Below, piece by piece: positions 1 through 8,166 of a stretch of 54,214 bases of DNA. A program made the translations under genes and the position numbers. Numbering within the stretch: position 1 is the first letter of the stretch; the number at the start of each line of letters is the position of its first letter. A model generated the notes under the pieces. That model had not been told where the DNA came from. It ran no database searches and was given only the letters and a program-made list of their open reading frames with translations. Origin of the DNA: Alkalibaculum sporogenes (lineage in GTDB: Bacteria; Bacillota; Clostridia; Eubacteriales; Alkalibacteraceae); the NCBI RefSeq assembly GCF_009362815.1, contig NZ_WHNX01000020.1, forward strand, positions 1-54,214, read 5' to 3'.

Positions 1-93
1 CGCCACAAACGCCCTTGCTTACAGCTTGCCTTCCCATTAGCTAGGTGGCAGGTTTTCTTTCAAACCATCAGCTCGGTATCATGCCTCGCAAAC
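1..93. repeat. Dispersed intergenic repeat, copy A
   Basis: About 90 bases that recur, diverged and with a one-base gap, at 19956-20047 in the same orientation. Shared blocks include CCCTTGCTTACAGCTT and TTCCCATTAGCTAGGT. The copy may be cut by the window edge. I see no reading frame conserved between the copies and cannot assign the repeat to a known element; an IS end or a non-autonomous element is possible. Confidence 0.7.
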
Positions 94-96
94 TAG

Positions 97-115
97 GGGA
101 GAACTGTGTTCTCCC
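97..115. repeat. Dispersed hairpin repeat GGGAGAAC-N3-GTTCTCCC
   Basis: A perfect 8-bp inverted repeat with a 3-base loop (TGT). The same arms occur at 9871-9889 and four times in the tandem array at 53938-54118. It behaves like a REP-type extragenic palindrome. Confidence 0.75.
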
Positions 116-439
116 AGTTCTAATTGGTGAGAGTGTTAATAGTGCACGTTAAGCATCACCAATATACGCTACAAGACTCTTCTATATTAGATATATGGTT
201 TAGCAAATAATATAATCGTAGCATATGATTATATTATTTTATTATGTGGTAATTATTAATATGATAATAAGTATATAGAAAAGATAGCTTCAAATAAGCA
301 ATTATAGTAACTAGATATTATGTTCGTAATGTGCAACCATGTGCATTTATTAGAGTTATCTTTGTTCATGTAAGAGCCATCCCACATTTAGTGAGATAGC
401 TCAACACACATATGTTAATTATCTACTATTACTTGTCTT

Positions 440-607
440 TTAATCCATAAGTTTTCACATAGAAACATTACCATCAATAAGTATTTCATAAGAATCATAA
501 ACTATTCGATAAAAATTATATCCGCAAGAGTATCTTCACCTATTTTTTCGTGCCAGCCAGTTGGTGCGAAATGTGAGCAAAATATAGTTGAACACTCTTT
601 AAACAAC
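440..607 (-). pseudogene. IstB-like (IS21 family) ATPase, C-terminal remnant
   Basis: Read on the minus strand, this stretch gives STIFCSHFAPTGWHEKIGE, then TLADII, then after a one-frame shift RIVYDSYEILIDGNVSM followed by an in-frame stop and KLMD. That is the typical end of IS21-family IstB helper proteins (residues around IFCSQ..GWHE..GE.TLADAILDRIVH). The rest of the gene is absent and at least one frameshift and one stop are present. It is a scar of an old insertion just downstream of the HAD phosphatase gene. The assignment rests on recalled family motifs. Confidence 0.65.
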
Positions 608-622
608 TCATATTCATTCCTT

Positions 623-1279
623 TTAATTTGTAGCAATAGCTAATATTTCTTCTGAATTTGACACCATATAAGTCGCATTGTACTTACTCAGTTTCTCATA
701 AGACGTAAACCCCCAAAGTACTCCAATACTATCCATCCTTGCATTTTTAGCTGTAAGTATATCTGTCTTAGAATCACCAACATACAATATTTCTTGTGGT
801 AAAAGTTGCATAAGTTCAGCAATTTCTAGTGCAGCTGCTGGATCAGGCTTTTTAGGAACACTCTCACGTTCTCCAAAAATCTCGACAAATGGAATTCTTT
901 TAAAAAATTTAGTAATCAATTGTTTGGCATACTCTGTTCTTTTATTAGAATTTACACCTATTTTAAAATCTCTATTATTTAAATTATCTAGTAGCCTATC
1001 GATGCCACTATAAGGTGTAGTTTTATTCATATATTTCGTGCCATATATCTCCATAAACAGTTGTAATCCATCATTGATAATTTTTTCTTGGGTTCCCTTT
1101 GGAAAACTATTTTCTATTAGATCTCTAAAACCTCTCCCAATTTTCATTTTATAAGAATCAGTGCAATGTTTTGGGTATCCATATGACGAAATTACCTCAT
1201 TTACACTATCAGATAAGTCATCAATGGTATTCAGTAACGTTCCATCTAAGTCAAAAATTATACCTTTATACTTACTCAC
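623..1279 (-). CDS. HAD-superfamily phosphatase (phosphoglycolate phosphatase-like)
   Basis: A 218-residue cytoplasmic hydrolase. Motif I is FDLDGT near residue 10 (nucleophile and acid Asp), motif II VNSNKR near 110, then KKPDPAA with the motif III Lys, and motif IV GDSKTD near 168. Length and cap type fit the Gph/beta-phosphoglucomutase-like class. Its start overlaps the end of dhaL by 8 bases, so it is translationally coupled and is the last gene of the PTS-aldolase-dha operon. It probably dephosphorylates a sugar phosphate or toxic side product of that pathway; the substrate cannot be read from sequence. A decayed IS21 fragment follows it. Confidence 0.85.
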   Translation of the reverse strand: MSKYKGIIFDLDGTLLNTIDDLSDSVNEVISSYGYPKHCTDSYKMKIGRGFRDLIENSFPKGTQEKIINDGLQLFMEIYGTKYMNKTTPYSGIDRLLDNLNNRDFKIGVNSNKRTEYAKQLITKFFKRIPFVEIFGERESVPKKPDPAAALEIAELMQLLPQEILYVGDSKTDILTAKNARMDSIGVLWGFTSYEKLSKYNATYMVSNSEEILAIATN

Positions 1280-1919
1280 TTTGCATACATCCTTTTATTG
1301 CAGAAGCCATGGTTTGTAAAATAATACAGCAAGAAGTGGCACCTGCATCTAAAAAGCCAATAGATCGTTCTTGTAATCTCGCTGCACGGCCTATTTTGGC
1401 CATCATGTTTTTTGTGTTTGCTTTACCTTCTTCTGCGCCACGTGACAATTCATCTAAAGATTTTGAAAACGAATTACCTGATTCTATAGCACTAGCAAAG
1501 GTTTGTATGGCTGGTACCATTGTATCAATTAGCGTTTTATCTCCAGGTTTCGCTCCAGCTAAATCTATAAGAGCCATTAAACCGTTATTAAGAGCAGTTA
1601 AAACATTAGTATCCTGAATTTTTTCTACATCTTTTAATGATTTCCAAATTTCATTAAATATCGTTCCATAGATAGGTCCCATAGATCCGCCAATATCCAT
1701 TAAAAGCGTACGTCCTAATATTTTTATAGCATCACTAAAAGATAAATCATTACCTACAATCCGTTCTTTTGCCAGTGAAAACCCTTTATCCATATTGACT
1801 CCATGGTCACCGTCTCCAGTAGCACCATCTATTTCACTTAAGTATTGAGATTTTTCGTGTATTGCTTGTATTATTTGAAGAACAATGTCAGAATTTCTCG
1901 CGTTTACAATATACTCCAT
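1272..1919 (-). CDS. dhaL: Dihydroxyacetone kinase subunit DhaL
   Basis: 215 residues, the usual length for the nucleotide-binding DAK2 (DhaL) subunit. The Mg-nucleotide motif GATGDGDHGVNM is at about 33-44, and the GGSMGPIYG and GATS segments of the all-helical barrel follow. It lies 4 bases downstream of dhaK and overlaps the HAD gene. No DhaM phosphotransfer protein is in the window, so either the pair uses ATP directly or a DhaM is encoded elsewhere. Related DhaK/DhaL proteins are known to phosphorylate dihydroxyacetone or C4 ketoses such as erythrulose. Here the kinase probably captures the free product of the neighbouring aldolase. Confidence 0.9.
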   Translation of the reverse strand: MEYIVNARNSDIVLQIIQAIHEKSQYLSEIDGATGDGDHGVNMDKGFSLAKERIVGNDLSFSDAIKILGRTLLMDIGGSMGPIYGTIFNEIWKSLKDVEKIQDTNVLTALNNGLMALIDLAGAKPGDKTLIDTMVPAIQTFASAIESGNSFSKSLDELSRGAEEGKANTKNMMAKIGRAARLQERSIGFLDAGATSCCIILQTMASAIKGCMQSE

Positions 1920-1923
1920 AGTA

Positions 1924-2931
1924 TTATTCTCCTATCTGAATTAATCCCACTGATTCTACTTCCATTCGAATGCATTCCTTGAGTTCATCATCTAATTTCA
2001 TTATTGTCAATGTTATACCATTCATCTCTAATGAAGTAAAATAGTTTCCTACATAGGCTTTAAATATTTTTATATTGTCTGCGTTCAGCAAATTTTCTAT
2101 TTCATTAAATAATATATATTGCTCCATTAAAGGTGTTGCCCCTAGCCCAGATATTAAAACTACAACTTCATCCTCACTTTGAAAAGGGAGATCGTTTATA
2201 ATTAAATTATACATCTCTTTTGCTATTTCTTTTGCAGATGCTAATTTATCAATCCGTATACCTGGTTCTCCATGATGACCAATTCCAAATTCCATGGTTC
2301 CTTCTTTAATACTGAAATTTGGTTTACCATTTGCAGGTATAGTACAAGGTCCTAGTCCAACCCCTACACTTCTTGTATTATCAATTGCTTTCTGTGCAGC
2401 ATCAATTACTTCGTCTAAGCTTGCACCTGTAGCAGCTTTTGCGCCACCAACTTTCCACATCAGAATTTCGCCGGCTACACCACGACGTTTTTCACTATCC
2501 TCTTTTTTTGCAGAAGCTACATCATCATTAGCAACTACTGTTTTAACAGTAATATTATCATCTTTTGCCATCATTGAAGCCATCTTAACATTCATGTTAT
2601 CTCCTGCATAATTTCCGTATAGGCAGGCGACGCCCATGCCCTGTTCAACTTCAACAATTGCATCATAAAACGAATTAGCTGTAGGTGAGGAAAATATCTC
2701 TCCAACAGCAACTGCATCTACCATATTCTTACCTGCATATCCAATAAACGCAGGCTTATGTCCGGACCCACCGCCCGTAACAATTCCTACTTTCTTTTGA
2801 TTCTTTGCTGCATTAGAAATAATAACTCTAGGGTTTTTTAAATGCACATGTATGATATCCTTATGTACCATGACAAATCCTTTTAACATATCTTCTACAA
2901 CTAAAGAAGGGTCATTAATTATTCTTTGCAA
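1924..2931 (-). CDS. dhaK: Dihydroxyacetone kinase subunit DhaK
   Basis: 335 residues, full length for the substrate-binding DAK1 subunit. Near the N-terminus is GGGSGHKPAFIGYAG, which contacts substrate, and around residue 218 is GIGHHGEPG, which carries the histidine that binds the ketose carbonyl covalently in this family. The start codon is TTG at 2931, preceded by AAAGGTGT six bases upstream; no better ATG is available. It lies between the cupin gene (110-base gap) and dhaL. It should pair with the adjacent DhaL to phosphorylate a short-chain ketose in the cytoplasm. Confidence 0.9.
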   Translation of the reverse strand: MQRIINDPSLVVEDMLKGFVMVHKDIIHVHLKNPRVIISNAAKNQKKVGIVTGGGSGHKPAFIGYAGKNMVDAVAVGEIFSSPTANSFYDAIVEVEQGMGVACLYGNYAGDNMNVKMASMMAKDDNITVKTVVANDDVASAKKEDSEKRRGVAGEILMWKVGGAKAATGASLDEVIDAAQKAIDNTRSVGVGLGPCTIPANGKPNFSIKEGTMEFGIGHHGEPGIRIDKLASAKEIAKEMYNLIINDLPFQSEDEVVVLISGLGATPLMEQYILFNEIENLLNADNIKIFKAYVGNYFTSLEMNGITLTIMKLDDELKECIRMEVESVGLIQIGE

Positions 2932-3041
2932 AGAGATTACACCTTTCTCTATAATAAGCTTTTTTTCACATCATACTGTCTTTTTAATAAAGAAGTGAGG
3001 GCGTTGTAAGCGGCAACCTACTTCAGTATTTTAAAATTCAG

Positions 3042-3959
3042 TTATAACTGTGTAATAGCAAACACAGCTTTTATTGGATAATTGTTAAAATTAACTAATT
3101 GATACTTTATTCCAGCAGGGATAAAGAAACTATCCTCTATCTCTAATTGAAAGGATTCTTCCATATCTACTAAATTTATAGTAATCGGTCCCTCAATACA
3201 ATAGATTGCACCATCCCCATTATGGGTATCTGGTTCAGAACAACGTGGTCCATAACCACCAGCTGGTAAAACGAATTCACCATAATGTCCATAATCGTTA
3301 CTAGTAATAAATCGCATTAACATTGGATGTTCTGTTCCATGTACATTATTCAATTTGTTACAATCGTGAACAGCATATACAGCCTGTGGAGCCTTTCTTG
3401 CTTCTTTACCATCTACAGGCCAAGCTCCAATATCATCAGTACAACCCTGTCTTGCAAAATCTTTTATTACAGTGCGCATATCAGGTAAATTTTCATTATT
3501 CGGTCCTTTATAAAATTTTGTATCAGCATCTGTAGGAATCACAGCAGGAGGAATATTTTCACCCCATGCTTTAGGTGTAATGAAGTATAATACACGTACC
3601 TTTTGATCAGAGAAGTTATGTGCTTTATGCCAAGCTTCTTCAGGCATATATAAACCATCTCCAGTTTCTAAATATGCAAATTGTCCATTTCCACTTCTTT
3701 GAACAATTGGTCCTTGTAATATGTAGTAAGATTCGTCACCAGGATGAATATCAAGAGGATCAAAAGATCCTCCTGGTCCTAATTCATAAATTCCAAGCAT
3801 GAATGTATCTGTTGATACAATTGTAAATGTATTATCACTTGTAAATGCATTGTTTGGTGGGTATAACGCTGTAGAATAATCCTGCTTACGTATTAACATG
3901 GGTCTTTTTTCCTCTGGGTTAAAAGGAAATTTCGTTATGATTTCAGATAATTTTGCCAT
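3042..3959 (-). CDS. Bicupin protein, possible sugar isomerase or related enzyme
   Basis: 305 residues with two cupin barrels. The first (about 45-135) keeps a plausible metal site in DIHPGDESYYILQG (His and Glu) and EEAWHKAHNF (His). The second (about 200-300) has THNGDGAIYCIEG and FFIPAGIKYQL and appears to have lost some metal ligands. The ribosome site is GGGG, about nine bases before the ATG. It sits between the aldolase and dhaK in the operon, so it is probably a catabolic enzyme, perhaps an isomerase or epimerase acting on the sugar or sugar phosphate. I do not recognise a named orthologue; cupins are too diverse for a function call from sequence. Confidence 0.7.
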   Translation of the reverse strand: MAKLSEIITKFPFNPEEKRPMLIRKQDYSTALYPPNNAFTSDNTFTIVSTDTFMLGIYELGPGGSFDPLDIHPGDESYYILQGPIVQRSGNGQFAYLETGDGLYMPEEAWHKAHNFSDQKVRVLYFITPKAWGENIPPAVIPTDADTKFYKGPNNENLPDMRTVIKDFARQGCTDDIGAWPVDGKEARKAPQAVYAVHDCNKLNNVHGTEHPMLMRFITSNDYGHYGEFVLPAGGYGPRCSEPDTHNGDGAIYCIEGPITINLVDMEESFQLEIEDSFFIPAGIKYQLVNFNNYPIKAVFAITQL

Positions 3960-3993
3960 TTAATTTGTCCCCTTCATTCATAAATTTAGTATT

Positions 3994-4863
3994 TTATTTT
4001 CCGTTTTTAAATACATTTAAAACATCTTTCGCATATTCTTTCATAAAACGATATGCATCCTCTACTAATTCATGATAAGGTATCTTCCCATCTGTCTCCT
4101 GAATTTTTTTACCAACATGCTTGGTTGTTGCTTTTGCCATATATGAGTAATAGTTTATTTTAGAACATCCTGCGTCAATAGCTTTTCTTACTTGGTTTGT
4201 ATCAACACCAGACCCACCATGCATAACTACTCGACAATCCTTTGGCATCCCCGCACGTATAGCCTTAACTCTGTCAATATCTAAAAGCGGTTCTTCTGCA
4301 TAGATACCATGCATAGTGCCAAAACAAACCGCCAAAGCATCTACTCCTGTTTCTTTAGCAAATTGCGCTGCCTGTTGAGGATGTGTAAAAGACTTCTTAA
4401 TATCTTCTCTTGTCAGAATCATTCCTTCATGTGAATCTTCTTCATTTGATGACATAACTCCTAACTCTGCTTCAACAGTAATATCTAAATCATGAGCAAT
4501 TTTGGTAAATTCTTTTAAATTCTTTACATTTTCTTCGAAAGGGAGTGAACTGCAATCATACATTATAGAAGAGAAACCAACTCGTATAGCTTTCATAACA
4601 AAATTATAGTCACTGCCATGATCTAAATGAACGCATACTGGTACTTTTGCTTTTTTTGCATATTCTATCATGATAGGGCCTATGTCTTCAATTGGTATCA
4701 AGCTATTATGAACCTGTGCATGATCAATGATTATTGGAACATTTAATTCCTCTGCAGCTCCTATCACCGCACGAATTGTTTCTACGTTTGGAGTATTAAT
4801 ACAACCGATAGCATATTGATTTTCTTCTGCATGTTTTAGTATGTCTTTCATATTTACTAGCAT
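3994..4863 (-). CDS. Class II fructose-bisphosphate-type aldolase
   Basis: 289 residues, a Zn-dependent TIM-barrel aldolase of the FbaA/GatY/KbaY group. Visible motifs are CVHLDHGSD near 87-95 (catalytic Asp and zinc His), VEAELGVM near 130, and the zinc and phosphate-binding segments VMHGGSGVD near 220 and INYYSYM. AAGGAG lies seven bases before the first ATG. It is one of several sugar-specific class II aldolases, and its context with a PTS, an epimerase and DhaKL argues for cleavage of an imported ketose phosphate to two three- or four-carbon pieces. Which hydroxyl stereochemistry it accepts cannot be told. Confidence 0.88.
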   Translation of the reverse strand: MLVNMKDILKHAEENQYAIGCINTPNVETIRAVIGAAEELNVPIIIDHAQVHNSLIPIEDIGPIMIEYAKKAKVPVCVHLDHGSDYNFVMKAIRVGFSSIMYDCSSLPFEENVKNLKEFTKIAHDLDITVEAELGVMSSNEEDSHEGMILTREDIKKSFTHPQQAAQFAKETGVDALAVCFGTMHGIYAEEPLLDIDRVKAIRAGMPKDCRVVMHGGSGVDTNQVRKAIDAGCSKINYYSYMAKATTKHVGKKIQETDGKIPYHELVEDAYRFMKEYAKDVLNVFKNGK

Positions 4864-4876
4864 TTATCTTCTCCTT

Positions 4877-5737
4877 TTAAACCTCTATAGTTTCTGAAAT
4901 TTTTTTTAAATTAGCTAAACCTTTTACAGCAAGTTCTTCTCCTGTATCAGCAAACTTTCTCCAAATCGCACAATTTGCATTTAATACTTCAAAACTTGGA
5001 TCAAACGATTCAATTACAAGGGGACCCTCATAGCCAACCTCTTTTACTGCTTGAAAAAATTCAATCCATGGTACCAATCCAGTACCAGGTATTCCTCGAT
5101 TATTTTCACATACGTGTATATAGCCTAAATATTCTTTACCACAGGTAAGCACTGCCTCTCTAAAGGACGTTTCTTCACGAATCATATGGAAGCAGTCTAA
5201 GTGAACTGCCATATTTTTTATTCCTACAGCCATGCAGTAATTTATACCAACTTCAGCTGTATTAATAAAATGGGTTTCAAAACGGTTTACGGGTTCCACG
5301 CAAATTTTCAAATCTGGATGCTTCTGTAATGCATAGGCTGCGACCTCCCTCATAGATGTCACAGAATTTTCCCACTCTTTTTGTGTAGGAGGCTTCCCAC
5401 TTAAACAACCCCAACCTGCATAATTAACGCCTCCAAGAATATTGGAGCCTAATTCCAAACAGATATCTACCAATTTTTTTAATGATCTAATACCATTCCC
5501 ACGAATTTCTTGGTCATCACTTAACAAATTAGATTTTTCCCCTAAAGTTGTTGTGATCACAACCTCTAAACCACTCTCTTTTAACGCTTCCTTTACTTGG
5601 TCTGTAGGAAAGTTTTCAGGGTGTGCAACGGCAAAATCAATCGCTTCAAACCCAAGTTCTTTTGACTTCTGAATTATCCATAGATCTTTAATAGTAAATA
5701 TTTCTGTCCATATAAATGTATCAACTCCAAATTTCAT
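4877..5737 (-). CDS. Sugar-phosphate isomerase/epimerase, TIM barrel (tagatose 3-epimerase-like)
   Basis: 287 residues from the chosen ATG at 5737, which has AAAGG nine bases upstream and gives the family start MKFGVDTFIW. A longer frame opens at 5788 without a ribosome site. Metal-binding residues of the AP-endonuclease-2/DTE fold are visible in CVEPVNRFETHF (Glu), HLDCFHM (Asp, His), YIHVCENNRG (His, Glu) and VIESFDP (Glu). Members convert ketoses at C3 or interconvert keto and hydroxy positions. In the operon it comes after PTS IIC and before the aldolase, so it likely reshapes the imported sugar or its phosphate into the aldolase substrate. Confidence 0.85.
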   Translation of the reverse strand: MKFGVDTFIWTEIFTIKDLWIIQKSKELGFEAIDFAVAHPENFPTDQVKEALKESGLEVVITTTLGEKSNLLSDDQEIRGNGIRSLKKLVDICLELGSNILGGVNYAGWGCLSGKPPTQKEWENSVTSMREVAAYALQKHPDLKICVEPVNRFETHFINTAEVGINYCMAVGIKNMAVHLDCFHMIREETSFREAVLTCGKEYLGYIHVCENNRGIPGTGLVPWIEFFQAVKEVGYEGPLVIESFDPSFEVLNANCAIWRKFADTGEELAVKGLANLKKISETIEV

Positions 5738-5857
5738 ATGCGTCATCCTTTCTACGCTTATTGACCGTGTTTCATATAAAGTATTCAATCTATTTTCTTG
5801 TCTTGTTTGAACTATACCTCAATCTATATTCCTAAACCGTAATGATATTTTTAACTT

Positions 5858-6895
5858 CTAAGCCTCGATTTCAATTTCATTCTCTACAACTTTAGGTTTT
5901 AATAATATAAGCATTCCTGCAGTTATTAAACTTGCTATTGCCAATACTCCCAGCCAAACTATAGGTTTATTTGCCAACAAGATTACGAATACGCCTCCAT
6001 GAGGTGCTTGTAATGTTAAATTTGCAGCATATGATAAAGCTGCTCCGATAGCAGACCCCACCATTAAAGAAGGTATTACTCTAAATGGATCTGAAACAGC
6101 ATATGGTATAGCAAATTCAGTAATCATTGCCAATCCTCCAACTATGCAGTTACCGACACCTTTTCTTTCAAGAGTAGTGAATTTATTTTTTGATATTAAC
6201 ATTGCTATTGCAATCCCCATTGGCGGACTCATAGAAGCAATAAAATTTGCCGACATAGGTGCCCAATCATTTCCACTTGTCGCCATTCCTATTGCAACAA
6301 AATATGCTGCTTTGTTTAAAGGTCCTCCCATATCAATGGCTAACATTGCACCTTGTATTAATCCAAATATGATTAAACTTCCCCCACTTAGATTCGTAAG
6401 CACACTCGTCATCGTTGTATTTAACCAGGTCACTGGAACACCTATAATATAAGTCATAATTACACCAATAAATATAGTTCCAAATAATGGAATAATTAAT
6501 ACTGGCATTAATGATTGAAGAACAGATGGGATTTTCACTTTTTTAATCGATAAAACGATATATCCTGCAAGTATTCCACCGATCATTCCACCTATAAAAC
6601 CAGATCCTTGACTTTCCGCAATCATACCTGCAATTATTCCAGGCGCTATCCCGGGTCGATCTGCAAGGGAAAATGCGATATAACCAGCCATTATTGGTAC
6701 CATTAATGAAAAAGCAATTTTACCCCAACTAAATAGTGAAGCAGCAAAAGATGTATCTTCATAAACATAGATACCACCAAATGCAAATCCGAGTGCAATC
6801 AGAATCCCACCGGGAACAACGAATGCGAGCATATAAGATACACCAGTCAATAAAGCTTGTTTAATATCACGTCCAAAAATTTTTAAATTATCCAT
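5858..6895 (-). CDS. PTS fructose-type permease, subunit IIC
   Basis: 345 residues, strongly hydrophobic with about nine to ten membrane segments, of the Fru-family EIIC type (opening with FGRDIKQALLTGVSYMLAF and containing GPLNKAAY around 200, the phosphosugar-handling loop of this family). GGGGG lies close before the ATG. It is a free-standing IIC, with IIB and IIA encoded by the two upstream genes, rather than the common IIABC fusion. It forms the membrane channel that imports and phosphorylates a sugar, probably a ketose, with the phosphate on the position dictated by this PTS family. Confidence 0.9.
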   Translation of the reverse strand: MDNLKIFGRDIKQALLTGVSYMLAFVVPGGILIALGFAFGGIYVYEDTSFAASLFSWGKIAFSLMVPIMAGYIAFSLADRPGIAPGIIAGMIAESQGSGFIGGMIGGILAGYIVLSIKKVKIPSVLQSLMPVLIIPLFGTIFIGVIMTYIIGVPVTWLNTTMTSVLTNLSGGSLIIFGLIQGAMLAIDMGGPLNKAAYFVAIGMATSGNDWAPMSANFIASMSPPMGIAIAMLISKNKFTTLERKGVGNCIVGGLAMITEFAIPYAVSDPFRVIPSLMVGSAIGAALSYAANLTLQAPHGGVFVILLANKPIVWLGVLAIASLITAGMLILLKPKVVENEIEIEA

Positions 6896-7006
6896 TTTGA
6901 AACCCCCTTATTAAATTAAATAATATTTGTTATTATAAAACCTAGTTGGTGATGAACTTTACCAAATATAAAAAGATATGAGTAATTCCTAAAATATATA
7001 AAATTT

Positions 7007-7327
7007 TTATAAGTTTGTTAGTATTTCTTTAGCTTTTTCATAAACGATTTCAGGACGCTTTATGACTTCATGCGGAGGTATATGTATGATCTTACTATTG
7101 ACACTATTAAATCTTTCTTCTTTTGAAATCCTTACATCATTAGCAAACACAATCAAGTCTGCATCTTCTATGTCTTTAACTGTTAAGAAATTTTCAATAC
7201 CCATTGCTCCTTGGATTTCTACTTTAATTTGATCTCCGTTTTTTTGGGCTATTTTTTTAAGTGCTTCCGCTGACATGTAAGAATGAGCAATTCCCGTTGC
7301 GCAAGATGTTATCGCAATAATTTTCAA
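7007..7327 (-). CDS. PTS fructose-type phosphocarrier, subunit IIB
   Basis: 106 residues starting from a TTG at 7327, which gives the canonical opening MKIIAITSCATGIAHSYMS and lies eight bases after AGGAAG. An ATG at 7336 sits too close to that site. The phosphorylated cysteine is C9 in SCATG. The remainder matches the IIB-Fru fold, with VFANDVRI in the middle. It accepts phosphate from IIA (next gene upstream) and passes it to the sugar in IIC. The gap to IIC is 111 bases, longer than the other gaps in the operon. Confidence 0.88.
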   Translation of the reverse strand: MKIIAITSCATGIAHSYMSAEALKKIAQKNGDQIKVEIQGAMGIENFLTVKDIEDADLIVFANDVRISKEERFNSVNSKIIHIPPHEVIKRPEIVYEKAKEILTNL

Positions 7328-7353
7328 TATATTCATCTTCCTTTCAATTCCGA

Positions 7354-7833
7354 TTAATCAACTATAGACTCATATGTTTTAACTGCACGAATAACATCTT
7401 CATAACTTAATGAACTATATAATTCATTAATAAATTCGTCATGCATAAGAAGTTTTGCCAACATTGATAAAACTTTTAAATAATCATTGGGATCTGTCTC
7501 TTTGGGAATCGCTAGCACAAAAATAAGTTTTACTTGACCAACTTCACCCTGGGATTCATATGCAAAACCTTCCATACAACGACAAAATGCGATTCCAGGA
7601 TTATTAACAGTCATACTCTTTCCATGAGGTAGTGCTATGAAATTTCCCATATAGGTTGATCCTAGTTCTTCTCGTTCATAAAGAGATTCAACAAATATTT
7701 CTTGAGATTGAATTTTTCCTGATTTATACAAGAGAGAAGCTAAATGTCTAAACAACTCATCTTTATCTTTAAAACTTTCAGATTCTAAATTAACACTATC
7801 TTGTGTCATTACATCAGATATTCTAAGATTCAT
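7354..7833 (-). CDS. PTS fructose/mannitol-type phosphocarrier, subunit IIA
   Basis: 159 residues from the ATG at 7833, chosen because GGGGGGTG lies nine bases upstream; a GTG at 7845 overlaps that ribosome site. The active histidine is in FIALPHGK near residue 62, and YEREELGSTYMG precedes it as in PtsN/FruA IIA domains. First gene of the catabolic operon, 26 bases from IIB. Phosphate arrives from HPr. The promoter and a palindromic operator lie immediately upstream. Confidence 0.88.
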   Translation of the reverse strand: MNLRISDVMTQDSVNLESESFKDKDELFRHLASLLYKSGKIQSQEIFVESLYEREELGSTYMGNFIALPHGKSMTVNNPGIAFCRCMEGFAYESQGEVGQVKLIFVLAIPKETDPNDYLKVLSMLAKLLMHDEFINELYSSLSYEDVIRAVKTYESIVD

Positions 7834-7958
7834 GTAAAATATCACCCCCCTATGCTAATATGAAATAATAAGAATTTTGCTCTACTCTAAATATAATCAT
7901 AAATGCTAGTAATACTTCTACCTCCCTCCCTCTTAGTATATTTGGTATTATTATTAAT

Positions 7959-7982
7959 TCGAATGCAATCGATTGAATTCGA
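7959..7982. promoter_or_regulatory. 24-bp palindromic operator at the PTS operon start site
   Basis: The half TCGAATGCAATC is followed by its near-perfect inverted complement GATTGAATTCGA, with only one mismatched pair. It lies just downstream of the -10 hexamer at 7990-7995, covering the predicted transcription start. This is a repressor position; the adjacent DeoR protein (8167-9009) is the obvious candidate to bind it. Confidence 0.65.
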
Positions 7983-7989
7983 TAGTTAA

Positions 7990-8018
7990 ACTATACTCTT
8001 TTATTGTCAAACTGTCAA
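7990..8018 (-). promoter_or_regulatory. Sigma-A promoter of the PTS-aldolase-dha operon
   Basis: On the minus strand TTGACA (8018-8013), 17 bases, TATAGT (7995-7990). The start is predicted near 7983, about 150 bases before the IIA start codon. Confidence 0.75.
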
Positions 8019-8088
8019 TAAATATTTCGTTTTACTGCTAATTAACAACTATTTCCCTCAAATCAATATTAAACAACATAATTAAACA

Positions 8089-8134
8089 ACAAAAGAGCAA
8101 TAACTCCAATAAGATGTAGTTATTGCTCTTTTGT
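8089..8134 (-). terminator. Terminator of the DeoR gene
   Basis: A perfect 17-bp stem (8089-8105 with 8118-8134) around a 12-base loop, beginning 33 bases after the deoR-type stop codon. The minus-strand sequence that follows is T-rich. Confidence 0.8.
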
Positions 8135-8166
8135 CTCCATATAATCTATTAATTGCTATTTTTTTA

